Origin: Sphingomonas sp. PAMC26645
GTDB taxonomy: Bacteria > Pseudomonadota > Alphaproteobacteria > Sphingomonadales > Sphingomonadaceae
Length of the DNA: 64,000 bases
Reading direction: 5' to 3'
NCBI RefSeq assembly: GCF_004795835.1
Contig: NZ_CP039249.1
Location: forward strand, 434,001 to 498,000
Shown piece after piece: positions 54,321 to 63,996 of the stretch. Within the stretch, counting starts at the first letter, position 1. The number at the start of each line of letters is the position of its first letter. A program made the position numbers and the translations under genes. Under the pieces are notes generated by a model. The model saw only the letters and a list, made by a program, of their open reading frames with translations, was not told the DNA's origin and ran no database searches.

Positions 54321-55259
54321 TCAATCAAACAGACTCGACACGCTAGTCTCATCTGCAATCCGCTTGATCGCTTCACCCAGCAACGGTGCGATCTGGAGAT
54401 GGCGGATCTTACCGTGGGCGTCCTTGATCACTTCGTGATTCCCGATCGAATCGGTGATCACCAGCTCGCGCAGTTCGGAGCCCTCGACTCGGGCCACTGC
54501 ACCGCCCGACAGCACGCCGTGCGTGACATAGGCGACGACGTCTTCGGCGCCGGCTTCCTTCAATGCCGCCGCCGCGTTGCACAGCGTCCCGGCCGAATCG
54601 ACGATGTCGTCGACTAGGATGCAGAACCGCCCCTCGACTTCGCCGATGATGTTCATCACCTCCGATTCGCCCGCGCGCTCGCGTCGCTTGTCGACGATCG
54701 CGAGCGGAGCGTTGTCGAGTCGCTTGGCGAGCACGCGTGCACGGACGACGCCGCCGACGTCCGGCGACACGACCATCAGGTTCTTGCCCTTGAACCGTGC
54801 CAGAATGTCCGCCGACATCACCGGCGCCGCGTAGAGATTGTCGGTGGGGATATCGAAGAAACCCTGGATCTGCCCGGCATGCAGGTCGACCGACAGCACG
54901 CGGTTAGCGCCCGCGACGGTGATCAGGTTCGCGACCAGCTTGGCGGAGATCGGCGTGCGCGGCCCTGGCTTCCGGTCCTGTCGCGCGTACCCCATGTACG
55001 GGATCACCGCGGTGATGCGCCGCGCCGACGCGCGCTTGAGCGCGTCGATCATGATCAGCAATTCCATGAGGTTGTCGTTGGCGGGGTAGCCGGTCGACTG
55101 GATCACGAACACATCCTCGCCGCGGACGTTCTCGTTGATCTCGACGAAGACCTCCTCGTCCGCAAACCGCCGCACGCTAACGTCGGTCAGCGGGATCTCG
55201 AGATAGGCGGAGATTTCCTGCGCCAGCGGCAGGTTCGAATTGCCGGTCATCAGTTTCAT
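54321..55259 (-). CDS. prs: Ribose-phosphate pyrophosphokinase
   Basis: A 312-residue PRPP synthase from the ATG at 55259: [20 protein letters not shown]. It shows the ATP-side flexible loop in [20 protein letters not shown] and the PRPP-binding loop [20 protein letters not shown]. It makes PRPP from ribose 5-phosphate and ATP for nucleotide, His and Trp synthesis. Divergent from gltX. Confidence 0.97.
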   Translation of the reverse strand: MKLMTGNSNLPLAQEISAYLEIPLTDVSVRRFADEEVFVEINENVRGEDVFVIQSTGYPANDNLMELLIMIDALKRASARRITAVIPYMGYARQDRKPGPRTPISAKLVANLITVAGANRVLSVDLHAGQIQGFFDIPTDNLYAAPVMSADILARFKGKNLMVVSPDVGGVVRARVLAKRLDNAPLAIVDKRRERAGESEVMNIIGEVEGRFCILVDDIVDSAGTLCNAAAALKEAGAEDVVAYVTHGVLSGGAVARVEGSELRELVITDSIGNHEVIKDAHGKIRHLQIAPLLGEAIKRIADETSVSSLFD

Positions 55260-55356
55260 GAAGCTATTTCCCGCTCGATATTCCGCACCCCTTAGGCGCA
55301 GCTTCCCGTTGGTGGAAGGGTTTGCCCGCCGCCGCGCCGCTCCGTACAGCGGCGGG

Positions 55357-56682
55357 ATGACCGTGATCACCCGTTTCGCCCCCTCGCCCACCGGCCGGCT
55401 GCATGTCGGCAACATCCGCACCGCGCTCCACAACTGGATGTTCGCGCGCGCCAATGGCGGGAAGTTCGTGTTGCGGATCGACGATACCGATCCCGAACGT
55501 AGCGAAGAGCGCTTCGTCGACGCGATCCGTGCCGATCTCGACTGGCTCGGGATGACGCCGGATGCGGAAGAGCGGCAGTCGGCGCGGTTCGCTCTGTACG
55601 AGGCGCGGTTCGCGGCACTGGTCGCGAGCGGGCACGTGTATCCGGCGTACGAGACCACGCAGGAGCTCGACCTGAAGCGGAAGATTCAGGCTGGGCGCGG
55701 GTTGCCGCCGATCTATGATCGCGCTGCGCTGGCGTTGGATGACGATGCGCGGGCGAAGTTGGAGGCGGACGGGGTGCAGCCGCATTGGCGGTTCAAGCTC
55801 GATCACGACTCGGCGATCGCGTGGGACGACCTGATCCGCGGCGTGGCGCATTTCGAGGCGAAGACGATGAGCGATCCGGTAATCCGCCGCGCAGACGGAT
55901 CGTGGCTGTATATGCTGCCGTCGGCGATCGACGATGCCGAGATGGGGGTGACGCATGTCGTGCGGGGCGAGGACCATGTGTCGAACACCGCGCTCCAGTT
56001 GCAGATGTTCGCGGGGCTCGGCGTGACGCCGCCCCGGTTTGCGCATGAGGCATTGCTGACTGGCGCGGAGGGCAAGCTGTCGAAGCGGTTCGGCTCGCTC
56101 GGCGTCGATCATTTCCGCGAGGTCGGGATCGAGCCGCAGGCGGTGCGCGCGCTGCTCGCGCGGATCGGGACGAGCGACCCGGTCGAGCCGATCGCCGATG
56201 CCGCGCCGCTGATCGCAGGGTTCGACTTTGCGCGGTTCGGGCGGGCACCGGCGCGGTTCGACGAGGCGGAACTGGCGGCGCTGAACGCACGGATACTGCA
56301 TGCGCTGCCGTATGAGGCGGTGGCTGAGCGGTTGCCCGAGGGCATGGACGTGGCGGCGTGGGAGGCGGTGCGGCCGAACCTCGTGACGCTGGCGGATACG
56401 GCGGACTGGTGGGGTGTGATCGAGGGGCCGGTTGCGGTCGAGGGCGATATCGACGCGGCGTATCTCGACCAGGCGCTGGTGGCGGCTGGGGAGATCGATT
56501 GGTCGAGCGATCCTTGGCACGCGCTGACGGCTCGGTTGAAGGCGGAGACGGGGCGCAAGGGTAAGGCGTTGTTCCTGCCGCTGCGGCGCGCGCTGACGGG
56601 GCGTGATCATGGGCCGGATATGGCGGCGTTGCTGCCGCTGATCGGGCGGGAGCGGGCTTTGGAGCGGTTGGCCGCGCGCTGA
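55357..56682 (+). CDS. gltX: Glutamyl-tRNA synthetase
   Basis: A 441-residue class I GluRS from the ATG at 55357. The HIGH region is [20 protein letters not shown] and the KMSKS-type loop is [15 protein letters not shown]. It contains the family's [20 protein letters not shown]. Many alphaproteobacteria have two GltX copies; this one resembles the shorter GltX2 form, which can specialise in tRNA-Gln charging. Confidence 0.92.
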   Translation: MTVITRFAPSPTGRLHVGNIRTALHNWMFARANGGKFVLRIDDTDPERSEERFVDAIRADLDWLGMTPDAEERQSARFALYEARFAALVASGHVYPAYETTQELDLKRKIQAGRGLPPIYDRAALALDDDARAKLEADGVQPHWRFKLDHDSAIAWDDLIRGVAHFEAKTMSDPVIRRADGSWLYMLPSAIDDAEMGVTHVVRGEDHVSNTALQLQMFAGLGVTPPRFAHEALLTGAEGKLSKRFGSLGVDHFREVGIEPQAVRALLARIGTSDPVEPIADAAPLIAGFDFARFGRAPARFDEAELAALNARILHALPYEAVAERLPEGMDVAAWEAVRPNLVTLADTADWWGVIEGPVAVEGDIDAAYLDQALVAAGEIDWSSDPWHALTARLKAETGRKGKALFLPLRRALTGRDHGPDMAALLPLIGRERALERLAAR

Positions 56683-56720
56683 TCTCGCGTCCTGAAGGTC
56701 GTTCGGCTCTCGAAAAGCAT

Positions 56721-56776
56721 GTTCTCCCGCGAAGGCGGGAGCCCAGACTGGACTCCCGCCTTCGCGGGAGAACAAG
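56721..56776. repeat. Palindromic repeat, family 2
   Basis: TTCTCCCGCGAAGGCGGGAG and TCCCGCCTTCGCGGGAGAAC around CCCAGACTGGAC; the most symmetrical copy in the window. Confidence 0.87.
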
Positions 56777-56874
56777 GAAGGGCGGGCTACCGTCGATCCG
56801 ATCGCAACGGACTATAACTTTGCCGGGCGTCACTTTGCCCGTGATCGAAAAAGCACCGCCCCCCCCCCACAAAG

Positions 56875-56983
56875 CACCACCCCGGCGGAGGCCGGGGCCC
56901 AGCTGGAAAGGTCGCGGTAGCGTAGCGCCTGCTTCAGTTAGCGACGTCCCCCAACTGGGCCCCGGCCTACGCCGGGGTGGTGG
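56875..56983. repeat. Paired palindromic repeat, family 1
   Basis: Fifth copy. It follows a run of nine or more C (near 56860), which may mark a slippage-prone site. Confidence 0.88.
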
Positions 56984-57214
56984 CGGTGGAGCTGAGATCG
57001 CTGCAAAACTGGTCCGATTTTGTGCGTCGAACCATTCCGCCTGGCCAAGCAAACTGCGATCGTATCCGGCGCTTACGAGACGCCAATAAAATAGCGCCCA
57101 GACATTCCCTCACCTCCTCTCCAACCCCCTTGCCCCCGAAATGTAATGATGTACCATCCCAACCGGCGGTACCTATCTCGCCGCCATCCTCGAGGAGAAG
57201 CGAAGGAGACGGTA

Positions 57215-57880
57215 ATGTACGCGGATCGACTGAACCGGACGGGCGGATTCAATCCCGGGAGCCTCGGCGTCGCGCTGGCGATCAATTGCGCGGTGATCGG
57301 AGCCTTGTTCTTCGCTGCGCCCAACGTGCTGCCGTTCGTGCCCGACAAGCCGCTCGTCACCTATGTGCCGTACACGCCGCCACCGCCGCCCGAGCCGGTA
57401 CCGCCCGCCGATCCGCTGGTCCGCCAGCAACCGCGCCCCGCCCCGCGTCCCGACGCACCGATTACGGTAGTGCAGATACCGCAAACCGGTGGCTTCACGG
57501 TCGCCCCCGATCCGCTGCCCTACACGCTGCCGATCGGAGTCGAAGGCACCGGAACGGGCACCGTCGCGGTCGATCCGCCGAAACTGCCGCCGCTGTTCGT
57601 CCAGCCCGGGATCGACCCGCGCTATGCCGCCGAATTCCAGCCGAGCTACCCGTCCGAGGAACGTCGCGCCGAACGCGAGGGTCGCGTCGTGGTGCGCGTA
57701 CTCGTGGGCATCGACGGTCGCGTGAAACAGGTCGAGCGGGTCAGCGCGACCACCGACGCGTTCTACCGCGCGACGCTGGACCGGGCGCTGGCGAAATGGC
57801 GGTTCAAGCCGGCGACCCGAGACGGCGTCCCGGTCGAGGCGTGGCGATCGATGGCGCTGACGTTTGTGCTCCAGAACTAA
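57215..57880 (+). CDS. Energy transducer TonB
   Basis: A 221-residue TonB family protein from the ATG at 57215 with GAAGGAG upstream. The N-terminal helix is LGVALAINCAVIGALFFAA. A Pro-rich spacer includes YTPPPPPEPVPPADP. The C-terminal domain has RREREGR-like and VVVRVLVGIDGRVKQVERVS, FYRATLDRALAKWRFKPATR, typical of TonB. No receptor gene is adjacent. Confidence 0.9.
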   Translation: MYADRLNRTGGFNPGSLGVALAINCAVIGALFFAAPNVLPFVPDKPLVTYVPYTPPPPPEPVPPADPLVRQQPRPAPRPDAPITVVQIPQTGGFTVAPDPLPYTLPIGVEGTGTGTVAVDPPKLPPLFVQPGIDPRYAAEFQPSYPSEERRAEREGRVVVRVLVGIDGRVKQVERVSATTDAFYRATLDRALAKWRFKPATRDGVPVEAWRSMALTFVLQN

Positions 57881-57935
57881 AGCTTGAGCGGTGCGGGGCT
57901 GGCCTAGCCGGCTCCGCCCCCCTATCTTGGCGCGC

Positions 57936-58283
57936 ATGGGCTTTTTCAGTCGTTTCTCGCCGATCGCCGCATATCAGGACCTGCGGCTCTTCTTCAGCCA
58001 GCGTCGACCGTACGAGCTGTTTTTCCTCGCGGCCGCGCTCGGCGTCACCAGCTTCCTGATCTACGCGTTCATGAAAGACTCGTACGTCGAGAAGGAATAT
58101 CGCCCGAAGATCATCTATGTCGAGCAATGGCCCGCGGACCGCACCGATGCGCAGATCGAAGCTCAGCAGAAGATCGACGCGCCGATCAAGGCCAAGGCGC
58201 TCGCCGAGCAGAAGGCGCGCGAGGACGCGCAGCGCGAGTCGTTCAAGCGGCTGGACGACAAGCTGAAGGCCATGGGCATCTGA
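57936..58283 (+). CDS. Hypothetical membrane-anchored protein upstream of ribD
   Basis: A 115-residue protein from the ATG at 57936. One membrane helix (about 28-45, LFFLAAALGVTSFLIYAF) is followed by a charged helical tail rich in Lys, Glu and Ala (KAKALAEQKAREDAQRESFK). I do not recognise a named family. It overlaps the ribD frame by 4 nt, so it heads the riboflavin gene run. Confidence 0.75.
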   Translation: MGFFSRFSPIAAYQDLRLFFSQRRPYELFFLAAALGVTSFLIYAFMKDSYVEKEYRPKIIYVEQWPADRTDAQIEAQQKIDAPIKAKALAEQKAREDAQRESFKRLDDKLKAMGI

Positions 58284-59263
58284 CCCAGGCCGACACGCGC
58301 TGGATGGGCGCCGCGCTGGCACTCGCCGAGCGCGGCCGAGGGCGAACCGCGCCCAATCCCAACGTCGGCTGCGTGATCGTGCGCGAGGGCCGCGTCGTCG
58401 GGCGGGGCTGGACTCAGGCGGGCGGGCGACCGCATGCCGAGGCGATGGCGTTGGCCGAGGCTGGCGCGGAAGCTCGGGGGGCTACAGCCTACGTCACGCT
58501 TGAGCCGTGCGCGCATCAGTCCCCGCGGGGACCCGCATGCAGTGATTTGCTGATCAAGGCAGGCGTGGCGCGTGTCGTTGCCGCCCTCCAAGACCCTGAC
58601 GCACGAACGGCGGGCCAGGGTTTTGCCCGGCTGGAGGCCACTGGCATCGCCGTGACGCGCGGCGTTCGGGCGAACGAATCCAGGCGTTCGATGGCCGGCT
58701 TTCTCACCCGCCAAGCGCTTGGTCGTCCGCACGTCACCCTGAAGCTTGCAACATCGCTCGACGGCTGCATCGCGATGGCGGACGGATCAAGCCGCTGGAT
58801 CACCGGCCCGCAAGCCCGCGCCCACGCGCATCTCGAGCGGAGTCGGCACGAAGCGATCCTCGTCGGTCGCGGCACGTATGACGCCGATGCGCCGCGACTC
58901 GACGTGCGGCTACCGGGGCTGGAAGCTCGCGGACCGATGCGCGTGCTTTTATCTTCGACCGCTGAAGACCTGCCCGGTTGGACCGTCATCGCTGCGCCGC
59001 AGAAAGTCGCTACCCTTCCCCGCGTCGACCACATCCTCGTCGAAGGCGGCGCGGCCGTAGCGTCGGCGTTCCTCGCGGCCGATCTGGTCGACCGGCTCCT
59101 TCTCTACCGCGCGCCGATCCTGGTCGGCGGCGGCAAGCCCGCACTCCGCGACATCGGCCTCACCGACCTGGCCGAAGCGCACCAACGCTGGACACAAGTC
59201 GATGCGCGGCAACTTGGCATGGACCGGCTCGAGGTCTACGAGCGCGAACGAAACGAGGCATAA
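58280..59263 (+). CDS. ribD: Riboflavin biosynthesis deaminase/reductase
   Basis: A 327-residue bifunctional enzyme. The N-terminal deaminase has HAEAMALAEAG (zinc His and catalytic Glu), LEPCAHQSPRGPACSDLL (zinc Cys residues). The C-terminal reductase has HVTLKLATSLDGCIAMADGS and VEGGAAVASAFLA. It performs the second and third steps of riboflavin synthesis. The natural N-terminus TQADTRWMGAALALAERG has no ATG; a CTG at 58280 gives a CTGA overlap with the upstream stop. The ATG at 58304 is the alternative start. Confidence 0.93.
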   Translation: MTQADTRWMGAALALAERGRGRTAPNPNVGCVIVREGRVVGRGWTQAGGRPHAEAMALAEAGAEARGATAYVTLEPCAHQSPRGPACSDLLIKAGVARVVAALQDPDARTAGQGFARLEATGIAVTRGVRANESRRSMAGFLTRQALGRPHVTLKLATSLDGCIAMADGSSRWITGPQARAHAHLERSRHEAILVGRGTYDADAPRLDVRLPGLEARGPMRVLLSSTAEDLPGWTVIAAPQKVATLPRVDHILVEGGAAVASAFLAADLVDRLLLYRAPILVGGGKPALRDIGLTDLAEAHQRWTQVDARQLGMDRLEVYERERNEA

Positions 59264-59874
59264 TGTTCACCGGAATCGTCACCGACATCGGCACCGTCAC
59301 AACCGTGGAATCGCCCGGCGACGCGCGCGTCGTCGTCAGCACCGCCTATGATACCGCCACCGTCGACCTCGGCGCGTCGATCTCCTGCTCGGGCGTCTGC
59401 CTGACCGTGGTCGACAAGGGGCCCAACTGGTTCGCGGTCGATGTCTCAGGCGAGACGATCAGCCGTACCGCCAAGGACCAATGGACCGAAGGCCGCAAAT
59501 TCAACCTCGAACGCGCGATGAAGCTTGGCGACGAACTCGGCGGCCATATCGTCACGGGCCACGTCGACGGCCTCGGCACCGTCGTCGCGCTGAGCGAGGA
59601 AGGGGGCTCGCACCGCGTCACCATCCGCGCCGGCGCCGATATCGCGCCGTTCATCGCGCCGAAGGGTTCGGTGACGGTCGATGGCGTTTCGCTCACGGTA
59701 AACAGCGTTCAAGACATCGATGGAGAGGTCGAATTCGGCCTCAACATCATCCCACATACCTGGGCGGTCACCACGCTCGGGACGATCCAGATGGGGCAGT
59801 CGGTCAATATCGAGATCGACGTCCTCGCCCGCTATCTCCAACGCATGGAGCATTACCGTGTCAAAGCCAGCTGA
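59263..59874 (+). CDS. ribE: Riboflavin synthase alpha subunit
   Basis: A 203-residue enzyme with two lumazine-binding repeats: MFTGIVTDIGTVTTVESPGD and SISCSGVCLTVVDKG in the first, HIVTGHVDGLGTVVALSEEG and VTVDGVSLTVNSVQDIDGEV in the second. It joins two lumazine molecules to make riboflavin. The start overlaps the ribD stop (TAATG). Confidence 0.96.
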   Translation: MFTGIVTDIGTVTTVESPGDARVVVSTAYDTATVDLGASISCSGVCLTVVDKGPNWFAVDVSGETISRTAKDQWTEGRKFNLERAMKLGDELGGHIVTGHVDGLGTVVALSEEGGSHRVTIRAGADIAPFIAPKGSVTVDGVSLTVNSVQDIDGEVEFGLNIIPHTWAVTTLGTIQMGQSVNIEIDVLARYLQRMEHYRVKAS

Positions 59875-61012
59875 ACTCGCCCGTCTCAAGCACGGCTATC
59901 TGTCGAGCCCCGAAGAGATCATCGACGAGGCGCGCAACGGCCGGATGTTCATCCTGGTCGACGACGAGGATCGCGAGAACGAGGGCGACCTCGTCATCCC
60001 CGCGCAGATGGCGACGCCGGAGAAGATCAACTTCATGGCGAAGTTCGGTCGCGGGCTGATTTGCCTCGCGCTGACCAGGGAGCGCACCGAAGAGCTCGGG
60101 CTCGAGCTGATGAGCCGCAACAACGGCACTCGTCACGAGACCGCGTTCACCGTGTCGATCGAGGCGCTCGAAGGCGTCACGACGGGTATCTCGGCCGCCG
60201 ATCGCGCGCGCACCATCGCGGTGGCGGTCGATGCGACCAAGGGCAAGCCGGACATCGTCACCCCCGGCCACGTCTTCCCGCTGGTCGCGCGCGACGGCGG
60301 TGTGCTGATCCGCGCCGGCCATACCGAGGCGGCGGTCGACGTCGCGCGGCTTGCCGGGCTCAATCCTTCGGGCGTGATCTGCGAGATCATGAACGAGGAC
60401 GGCACGATGGCGCGGATGGACGACCTCGTCACCTTCGCGCAGTTCCACAACGTCAAGATCGGCACGATCCGCGACCTGATCGCCTATCGCCGCCGCCACG
60501 ATCACCTCGTCGAGAAGCGCGCCGAGGCGAAGTTCACCTCCGAATGGGGTGGCGACTGGAGCGCGCTGACGTTCTGGAACAAGGCCACCGGCACCGAGCA
60601 GGTCGCACTGGTCAAGGGCAAGATCGACCCCGCCAAGCCGACGCTCGTCCGCATGCACGCACTGTCGCCGTTCGCGGACATCTTCGGCGAATCGGGCGAT
60701 CGCGGCCGCATACTCGCGCGCTCGATGCAGATGATCGCGGACGAGGGCGCTGGCGTGATCGTCGTTATCAACCGGCCGCGCAGCAACACCTTCACCTCGG
60801 CGGTGATGAAGAAGGCCGGCGCGGAGATCACCCCGGACATGGAGGAACTGCGCGACTACGGCGTCGGCGCGATGATCCTGACCGAACTCGGCGTCCACGA
60901 CATGGTGCTGATCACCAACACGCATCACACGCTGGTCGGCCTCGACGGCTACGGCCTGTCGATCGTCGGCGAGCGCCCGATCGCGTCCCTGAACACGGAA
61001 AAGAGCAACTGA
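59858..61012 (+). CDS. ribB: DHBP synthase with degenerate GTP cyclohydrolase II-like domain
   Basis: A 384-residue protein from GTG (59858), overlapping ribE by 17 nt. The N-terminal RibB domain is intact: [48 protein letters not shown] and [20 protein letters not shown]. The C-terminal part has the shape of RibA, but the zinc-binding stretch that normally carries three cysteines (SECLTGD...RCDCG) reads [20 protein letters not shown], with no cysteines. I infer that only the DHBP synthase activity remains, and another RibA must exist elsewhere. Confidence 0.92.
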   Translation: MSKPAELARLKHGYLSSPEEIIDEARNGRMFILVDDEDRENEGDLVIPAQMATPEKINFMAKFGRGLICLALTRERTEELGLELMSRNNGTRHETAFTVSIEALEGVTTGISAADRARTIAVAVDATKGKPDIVTPGHVFPLVARDGGVLIRAGHTEAAVDVARLAGLNPSGVICEIMNEDGTMARMDDLVTFAQFHNVKIGTIRDLIAYRRRHDHLVEKRAEAKFTSEWGGDWSALTFWNKATGTEQVALVKGKIDPAKPTLVRMHALSPFADIFGESGDRGRILARSMQMIADEGAGVIVVINRPRSNTFTSAVMKKAGAEITPDMEELRDYGVGAMILTELGVHDMVLITNTHHTLVGLDGYGLSIVGERPIASLNTEKSN

Positions 61013-61434
61013 TGGCGCATCTCCTCATCGTCGAAGCCCGGTTCTACGATCACCTCAACGACCTCCTCGTCGAGGGCGCGAAGGCCGCGATCGAAGCCGC
61101 CGGCCACACCCACGAGACGATCACCGTGCCGGGCGCACTCGAAGTCCCCGGCGCGATCGCGCTGGCGGCCGAGAGCGAGACGTTCGACGCCTATGTCGCG
61201 CTGGGCGTCGTGATCCGCGGCGAGACCTATCATTTCGAGATCGTCGCGGGCGAGAGCGCACGCGGGATCATGCAGCTGACGATGGACGGCCTGCCGATCG
61301 GCAACGGCATCCTGACCACCGAGAACGAAGCGCAGGCACTTACGCGCGCAAAGCCCACCGAAGGCGACAAGGGCGGCGGCGCGGCCAACGCGGCGCTGGC
61401 GATGCTGGCGCTGAAGGACCGGTTTCTCGCATGA
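61012..61434 (+). CDS. ribH: 6,7-dimethyl-8-ribityllumazine synthase
   Basis: A 140-residue lumazine synthase. Active-site parts: [54 protein letters not shown] (catalytic His) and [16 protein letters not shown]. It makes the substrate of riboflavin synthase. The start overlaps the ribB stop (TGATG). Confidence 0.96.
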   Translation: MAHLLIVEARFYDHLNDLLVEGAKAAIEAAGHTHETITVPGALEVPGAIALAAESETFDAYVALGVVIRGETYHFEIVAGESARGIMQLTMDGLPIGNGILTTENEAQALTRAKPTEGDKGGGAANAALAMLALKDRFLA

Positions 61435-61440
61435 CCGCGC

Positions 61441-61641
61441 GTGGGTGAGGTGATCAACCTGCGGCTTGCGCGGAAACAGCGGGCTCGGGTTGATGCCGCG
61501 GGACGGGCGGACCAGAACCGGCGGGTGTTCGGGCGGACCGGGGCGGAGAAGGCGGCGGATGCGGCTGTGAAGGCTCGGCTCGAAGCGACGCTCGATGGTG
61601 CGAGGCTAGAGAGCCTCGCACCCGACGAAACGCCGGAATAA
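61441..61641 (+). CDS. DUF4169 family protein
   Basis: A 66-residue basic protein from GTG (61441), 6 bp after ribH. It begins MGEVINLRLARKQRARVDAA and continues ADQNRRVFGRTGAEKAADAA, the DUF4169 pattern of alphaproteobacteria. Function unknown. Confidence 0.8.
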   Translation: MGEVINLRLARKQRARVDAAGRADQNRRVFGRTGAEKAADAAVKARLEATLDGARLESLAPDETPE

Positions 61642-61727
61642 CCTCAACGTCACCCTTCCCCTGGCGAAGGGTGAGCGTGGCACTCGGCGTTGTCCCTCGA
61701 AATTCCCTTCGCGAACGCCGCGCCTGC

Positions 61728-61855
61728 AATCCTCCCCCGCCAGGGGGAGGTGGCGCCACAGGCGACGGAGGGGGAGGACAAGAAACCTGCGTTGTCGCCC
61801 CCTCCCCCTCCGTCAGGCAAGAGCCTGCCACCTCCCCGTGGCGGGGGAGGATTCT
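61728..61855. repeat. Inverted palindromic repeats, family 4
   Basis: AATCCTCCCCCGCCAGGGGG at the left and CCTCCCCGTGGCGGGGGAGG at the right flank ACGGAGGGGGAGG/CCCCTCCCCCTCCGT. Same family as 41316-41440. Confidence 0.85.
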
Positions 61856-61978
61856 CGAGGTCTGCGATCTTGAAGCACAAGAGTGGTTATCGCTTTGACT
61901 GGCCCGAAAAACACCCTCACCCGTCTCAAACCCGAAGCCCCGCAGCCCTCGATAACCACGGTACCATGCCCGTCCTTG

Positions 61979-62033
61979 TTCTCCCGCAAAGGCGGGAGCC
62001 CAGTCTGGATCCCCGCCTTCGCGGGGAAACAAA
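61979..62033. repeat. Palindromic repeat, family 2
   Basis: TTCTCCCGCAAAGGCGGGAG and CCCCGCCTTCGCGGGGAAAC around CCCAGTCTGGAT. Confidence 0.85.
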
Positions 62034-62141
62034 TCTGACGTCCCCGCAAGCGATAGCAGCGGACCGCCAAACTCTCCGCCGCCCCACCACAGAAACGTCG
62101 CGCCATCCGCGCCGTTATGCCTCCGTAACAAAGGGGCGATC

Positions 62142-62957
62142 ATGATTTCGGATGCGAATGCGACGTTGCTCGCCAAGCTCGGCTTTGCCGCGCGCGGGGT
62201 GGTGTATATCCTCGTCGGGTGGTTCGCGGTCGATGCGGCGCTGCACGGCGGCGAGGTTGCCGACAACCAGGGCGCGATCGGGTCGATGGCGGGCGGACCG
62301 CTTGGCCCCGTACTGCTGGCGGTCGTCGCGGCGGGGTTGCTCGGCTACGCGATCTGGCGACTGACCGAGGCCACGGCGAACCCGGAGCAGATCACGCGCG
62401 ACGCCAAGGGCAGCCTCAGGCGGATCGGCCATGTCGTCAGCGGTATCGCGCATCTGATTCTCGCCTGGACCGCGACCCGGCTCGCACTCGATCTGGGCAA
62501 GGGCAAGATCGCCGTCTCGCCCGGCGACGAGAGTGCGCGCGACTGGACCGCGTTGCTGCTCGACCAGCCCGCCGGCCGCCTCCTGGTCGGCGCGGTTGCG
62601 ATCGGGATCCTCGTCGCCGCCTTCCAGCAGGCGCAGAAGGCGTGGCGCGGCGACTTCATCCAGGACCTGCGCGGCGACGCCCCTGCGCCCGGCTATGTTT
62701 GCACGATGGGTCGAATCGGCTACGGCGCGCGGGCGCTCGTGTTCCTGATCGTCGCCGGGCTGTTCGGATTGGCTGCATGGACCGCACATGCCAGCGACGC
62801 GGGCGGCGTGGCAGAGGCACTGGAACGGCTGCAATCGCAACCGGGCGGCAAGTGGCTGTTGGCGCTGACCGGTATCGGGCTGGCGCTGTTCGGTGCGTAC
62901 AGTCTGGTCGAGGCGCGCTTCCGCCGAATCCATGTCGACCTGCCGGGTACCGATTAG
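62142..62957 (+). CDS. DUF1206 membrane protein
   Basis: A 271-residue membrane protein with three repeated DUF1206 units, each with two helices: LAKLGFAARGVVYILVGWFA, then RIGHVVSGIAHLILAWTATR, then MGRIGYGARALVFLIVAGLF. The glycine-rich helix starts (GFAARG, GYGARA) are the family mark. Function unknown. Confidence 0.88.
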   Translation: MISDANATLLAKLGFAARGVVYILVGWFAVDAALHGGEVADNQGAIGSMAGGPLGPVLLAVVAAGLLGYAIWRLTEATANPEQITRDAKGSLRRIGHVVSGIAHLILAWTATRLALDLGKGKIAVSPGDESARDWTALLLDQPAGRLLVGAVAIGILVAAFQQAQKAWRGDFIQDLRGDAPAPGYVCTMGRIGYGARALVFLIVAGLFGLAAWTAHASDAGGVAEALERLQSQPGGKWLLALTGIGLALFGAYSLVEARFRRIHVDLPGTD

Positions 62958-63123
62958 AGCTTTCTTCTCTCCCATGTCCCCTCCCCGCTAAGGCGGGGGG
63001 GCCAACGATGGCGTTCTTAACCTTGGGCTCCCGCTCTCGCGGAAGAACGACAATGATAGCCAGTGGCAAAAAACCACGGGTGCATCAGGGTATCGTTAAG
63101 CCGCGGACGTTACGGAGATCGTC

Positions 63124-63498
63124 ATGTACACGATCAGCTTCGACGTCCCGACCAAGACACTCAACATCGTCACCGAGGGGTTCTGGTCGGTCGCGACGAC
63201 GGCGGCGTTCTCTGCGGAACTGCTAGCTCGGGGATCCGCAGCGCGGCTGTATCATGGCCGGTTCGTCGTGCTCGCCGACCTGCGCAAGGCCGCGATCCAG
63301 CCGTTGAAGGTCGTCGATGCGCTCGAAGCGATGATGCCCAAGGCGTTGAAGGTGACGTCGGCACCGATCGCTGCGGTCGTCGCGTCGCATTTGGCCAAGC
63401 TCCAGACCGAACGCTATCTGAAGGCCGAGAACTGCCGGACGTTCCTCGATATCGACGAGGCTAAGGCGTGGCTGGCCGGGGATCGTACCGCCACCTGA
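63124..63498 (+). CDS. SpoIIAA/STAS-like small protein
   Basis: A 124-residue protein: MYTISFDVPTKTLNIVTEGF, WSVATTAAFSAEL, FVVLADLRKAAIQPLKVVDA, then a helix and NCRTFLDIDEAKAWL. The strand-helix order and the ending resemble SpoIIAA/STAS-like proteins. The role is unknown. Confidence 0.55.
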   Translation: MYTISFDVPTKTLNIVTEGFWSVATTAAFSAELLARGSAARLYHGRFVVLADLRKAAIQPLKVVDALEAMMPKALKVTSAPIAAVVASHLAKLQTERYLKAENCRTFLDIDEAKAWLAGDRTAT

Positions 63499-63501
63499 CT
63501 C

Positions 63502-63996
63502 CTAGTCCTGCGAGGCCGTTTCCAGCAACGCCGCCTCGATCTCTTCGATCGTGATGCCGAACGCGCCGGCAAGCCCCGCCACCGACGCGCCGCGATCGGC
63601 GAGCGTGCGGATCCGCGCGGTGTCGACGATCGTCTTGTAGCTACGGGTGTCGCGGTCGGTCTTCGATTCCTCGCCGCTGCGCGCGAGCGCGCCCGAGCGG
63701 CGGCGTTTAGAAATCTTCAACGCCTCGACATCGTTGGTCGGCGGCGCATCGAGCCGCGCCTTGATCCGCTGATCCTCTTCGATACGCCGGCTTTCGCGGG
63801 CGCGTTCGCGTTCCTGGAACTGAAGATCGCGTTGTGCGGCACGCGATTCGGATCGCTGTTCGGACGCGGCAAGCCGTTCCTTCGCGCGCTGCTCGCGGCC
63901 ATTGGCGCGCTCTTCCGCCCGCTTTGCGGCACGGTCGGCGGCGCCCGGCGTGAGCGGTCCCGTTCCCCTGCCGCCGCTCGGCCAGCCGTCGGTCAT
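63502..63996 (-). CDS. Coiled-coil protein with C-terminal helix-turn-helix-like segment
   Basis: A 164-residue protein. Residues 20-90 are a highly charged Arg/Glu/Ala coiled coil (AAKRAEERANGREQRAKERL). The C-terminus TARIRTLADRGASVAGLAGA followed by FGITIEEIEAALLE resembles a helix-turn-helix. I recognise no named family. It is convergent with the STAS-like gene. Confidence 0.6.
   Translation of the reverse strand: MTDGWPSGGRGTGPLTPGAADRAAKRAEERANGREQRAKERLAASEQRSESRAAQRDLQFQERERARESRRIEEDQRIKARLDAPPTNDVEALKISKRRRSGALARSGEESKTDRDTRSYKTIVDTARIRTLADRGASVAGLAGAFGITIEEIEAALLETASQD

Larger units (their letters stand above)
56683..57214. other. Repeat-rich gap upstream of tonB
   Basis: No gene. 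Contains a family-2 palindrome (56721-56776) and a family-1 unit (56875-56983), then about 230 bp with a GGCGAAGGAGACGG-type ribosome site at the end. Confidence 0.55.
61642..62141. other. Repeat-rich gap between DUF4169 and DUF1206 genes
   Basis: No gene. Family-4 repeats (61728-61855) and a family-2 palindrome (61979-62033) fill much of it. An open antisense frame (61454-62266) crosses the repeats and is not a gene. Confidence 0.6.

Noticed and set aside
57881-57935. FMN riboswitch ahead of the riboflavin genes
   Set aside because: The gap is only about 55 bp, far too short for the aptamer, and no FMN-aptamer pattern was seen upstream.
61454-62266. A 270-codon minus-strand frame across the gap after ribH
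   Set aside because: It runs through palindromic repeat families 4 and 2 and into the flanking genes; it is not conserved coding sequence.
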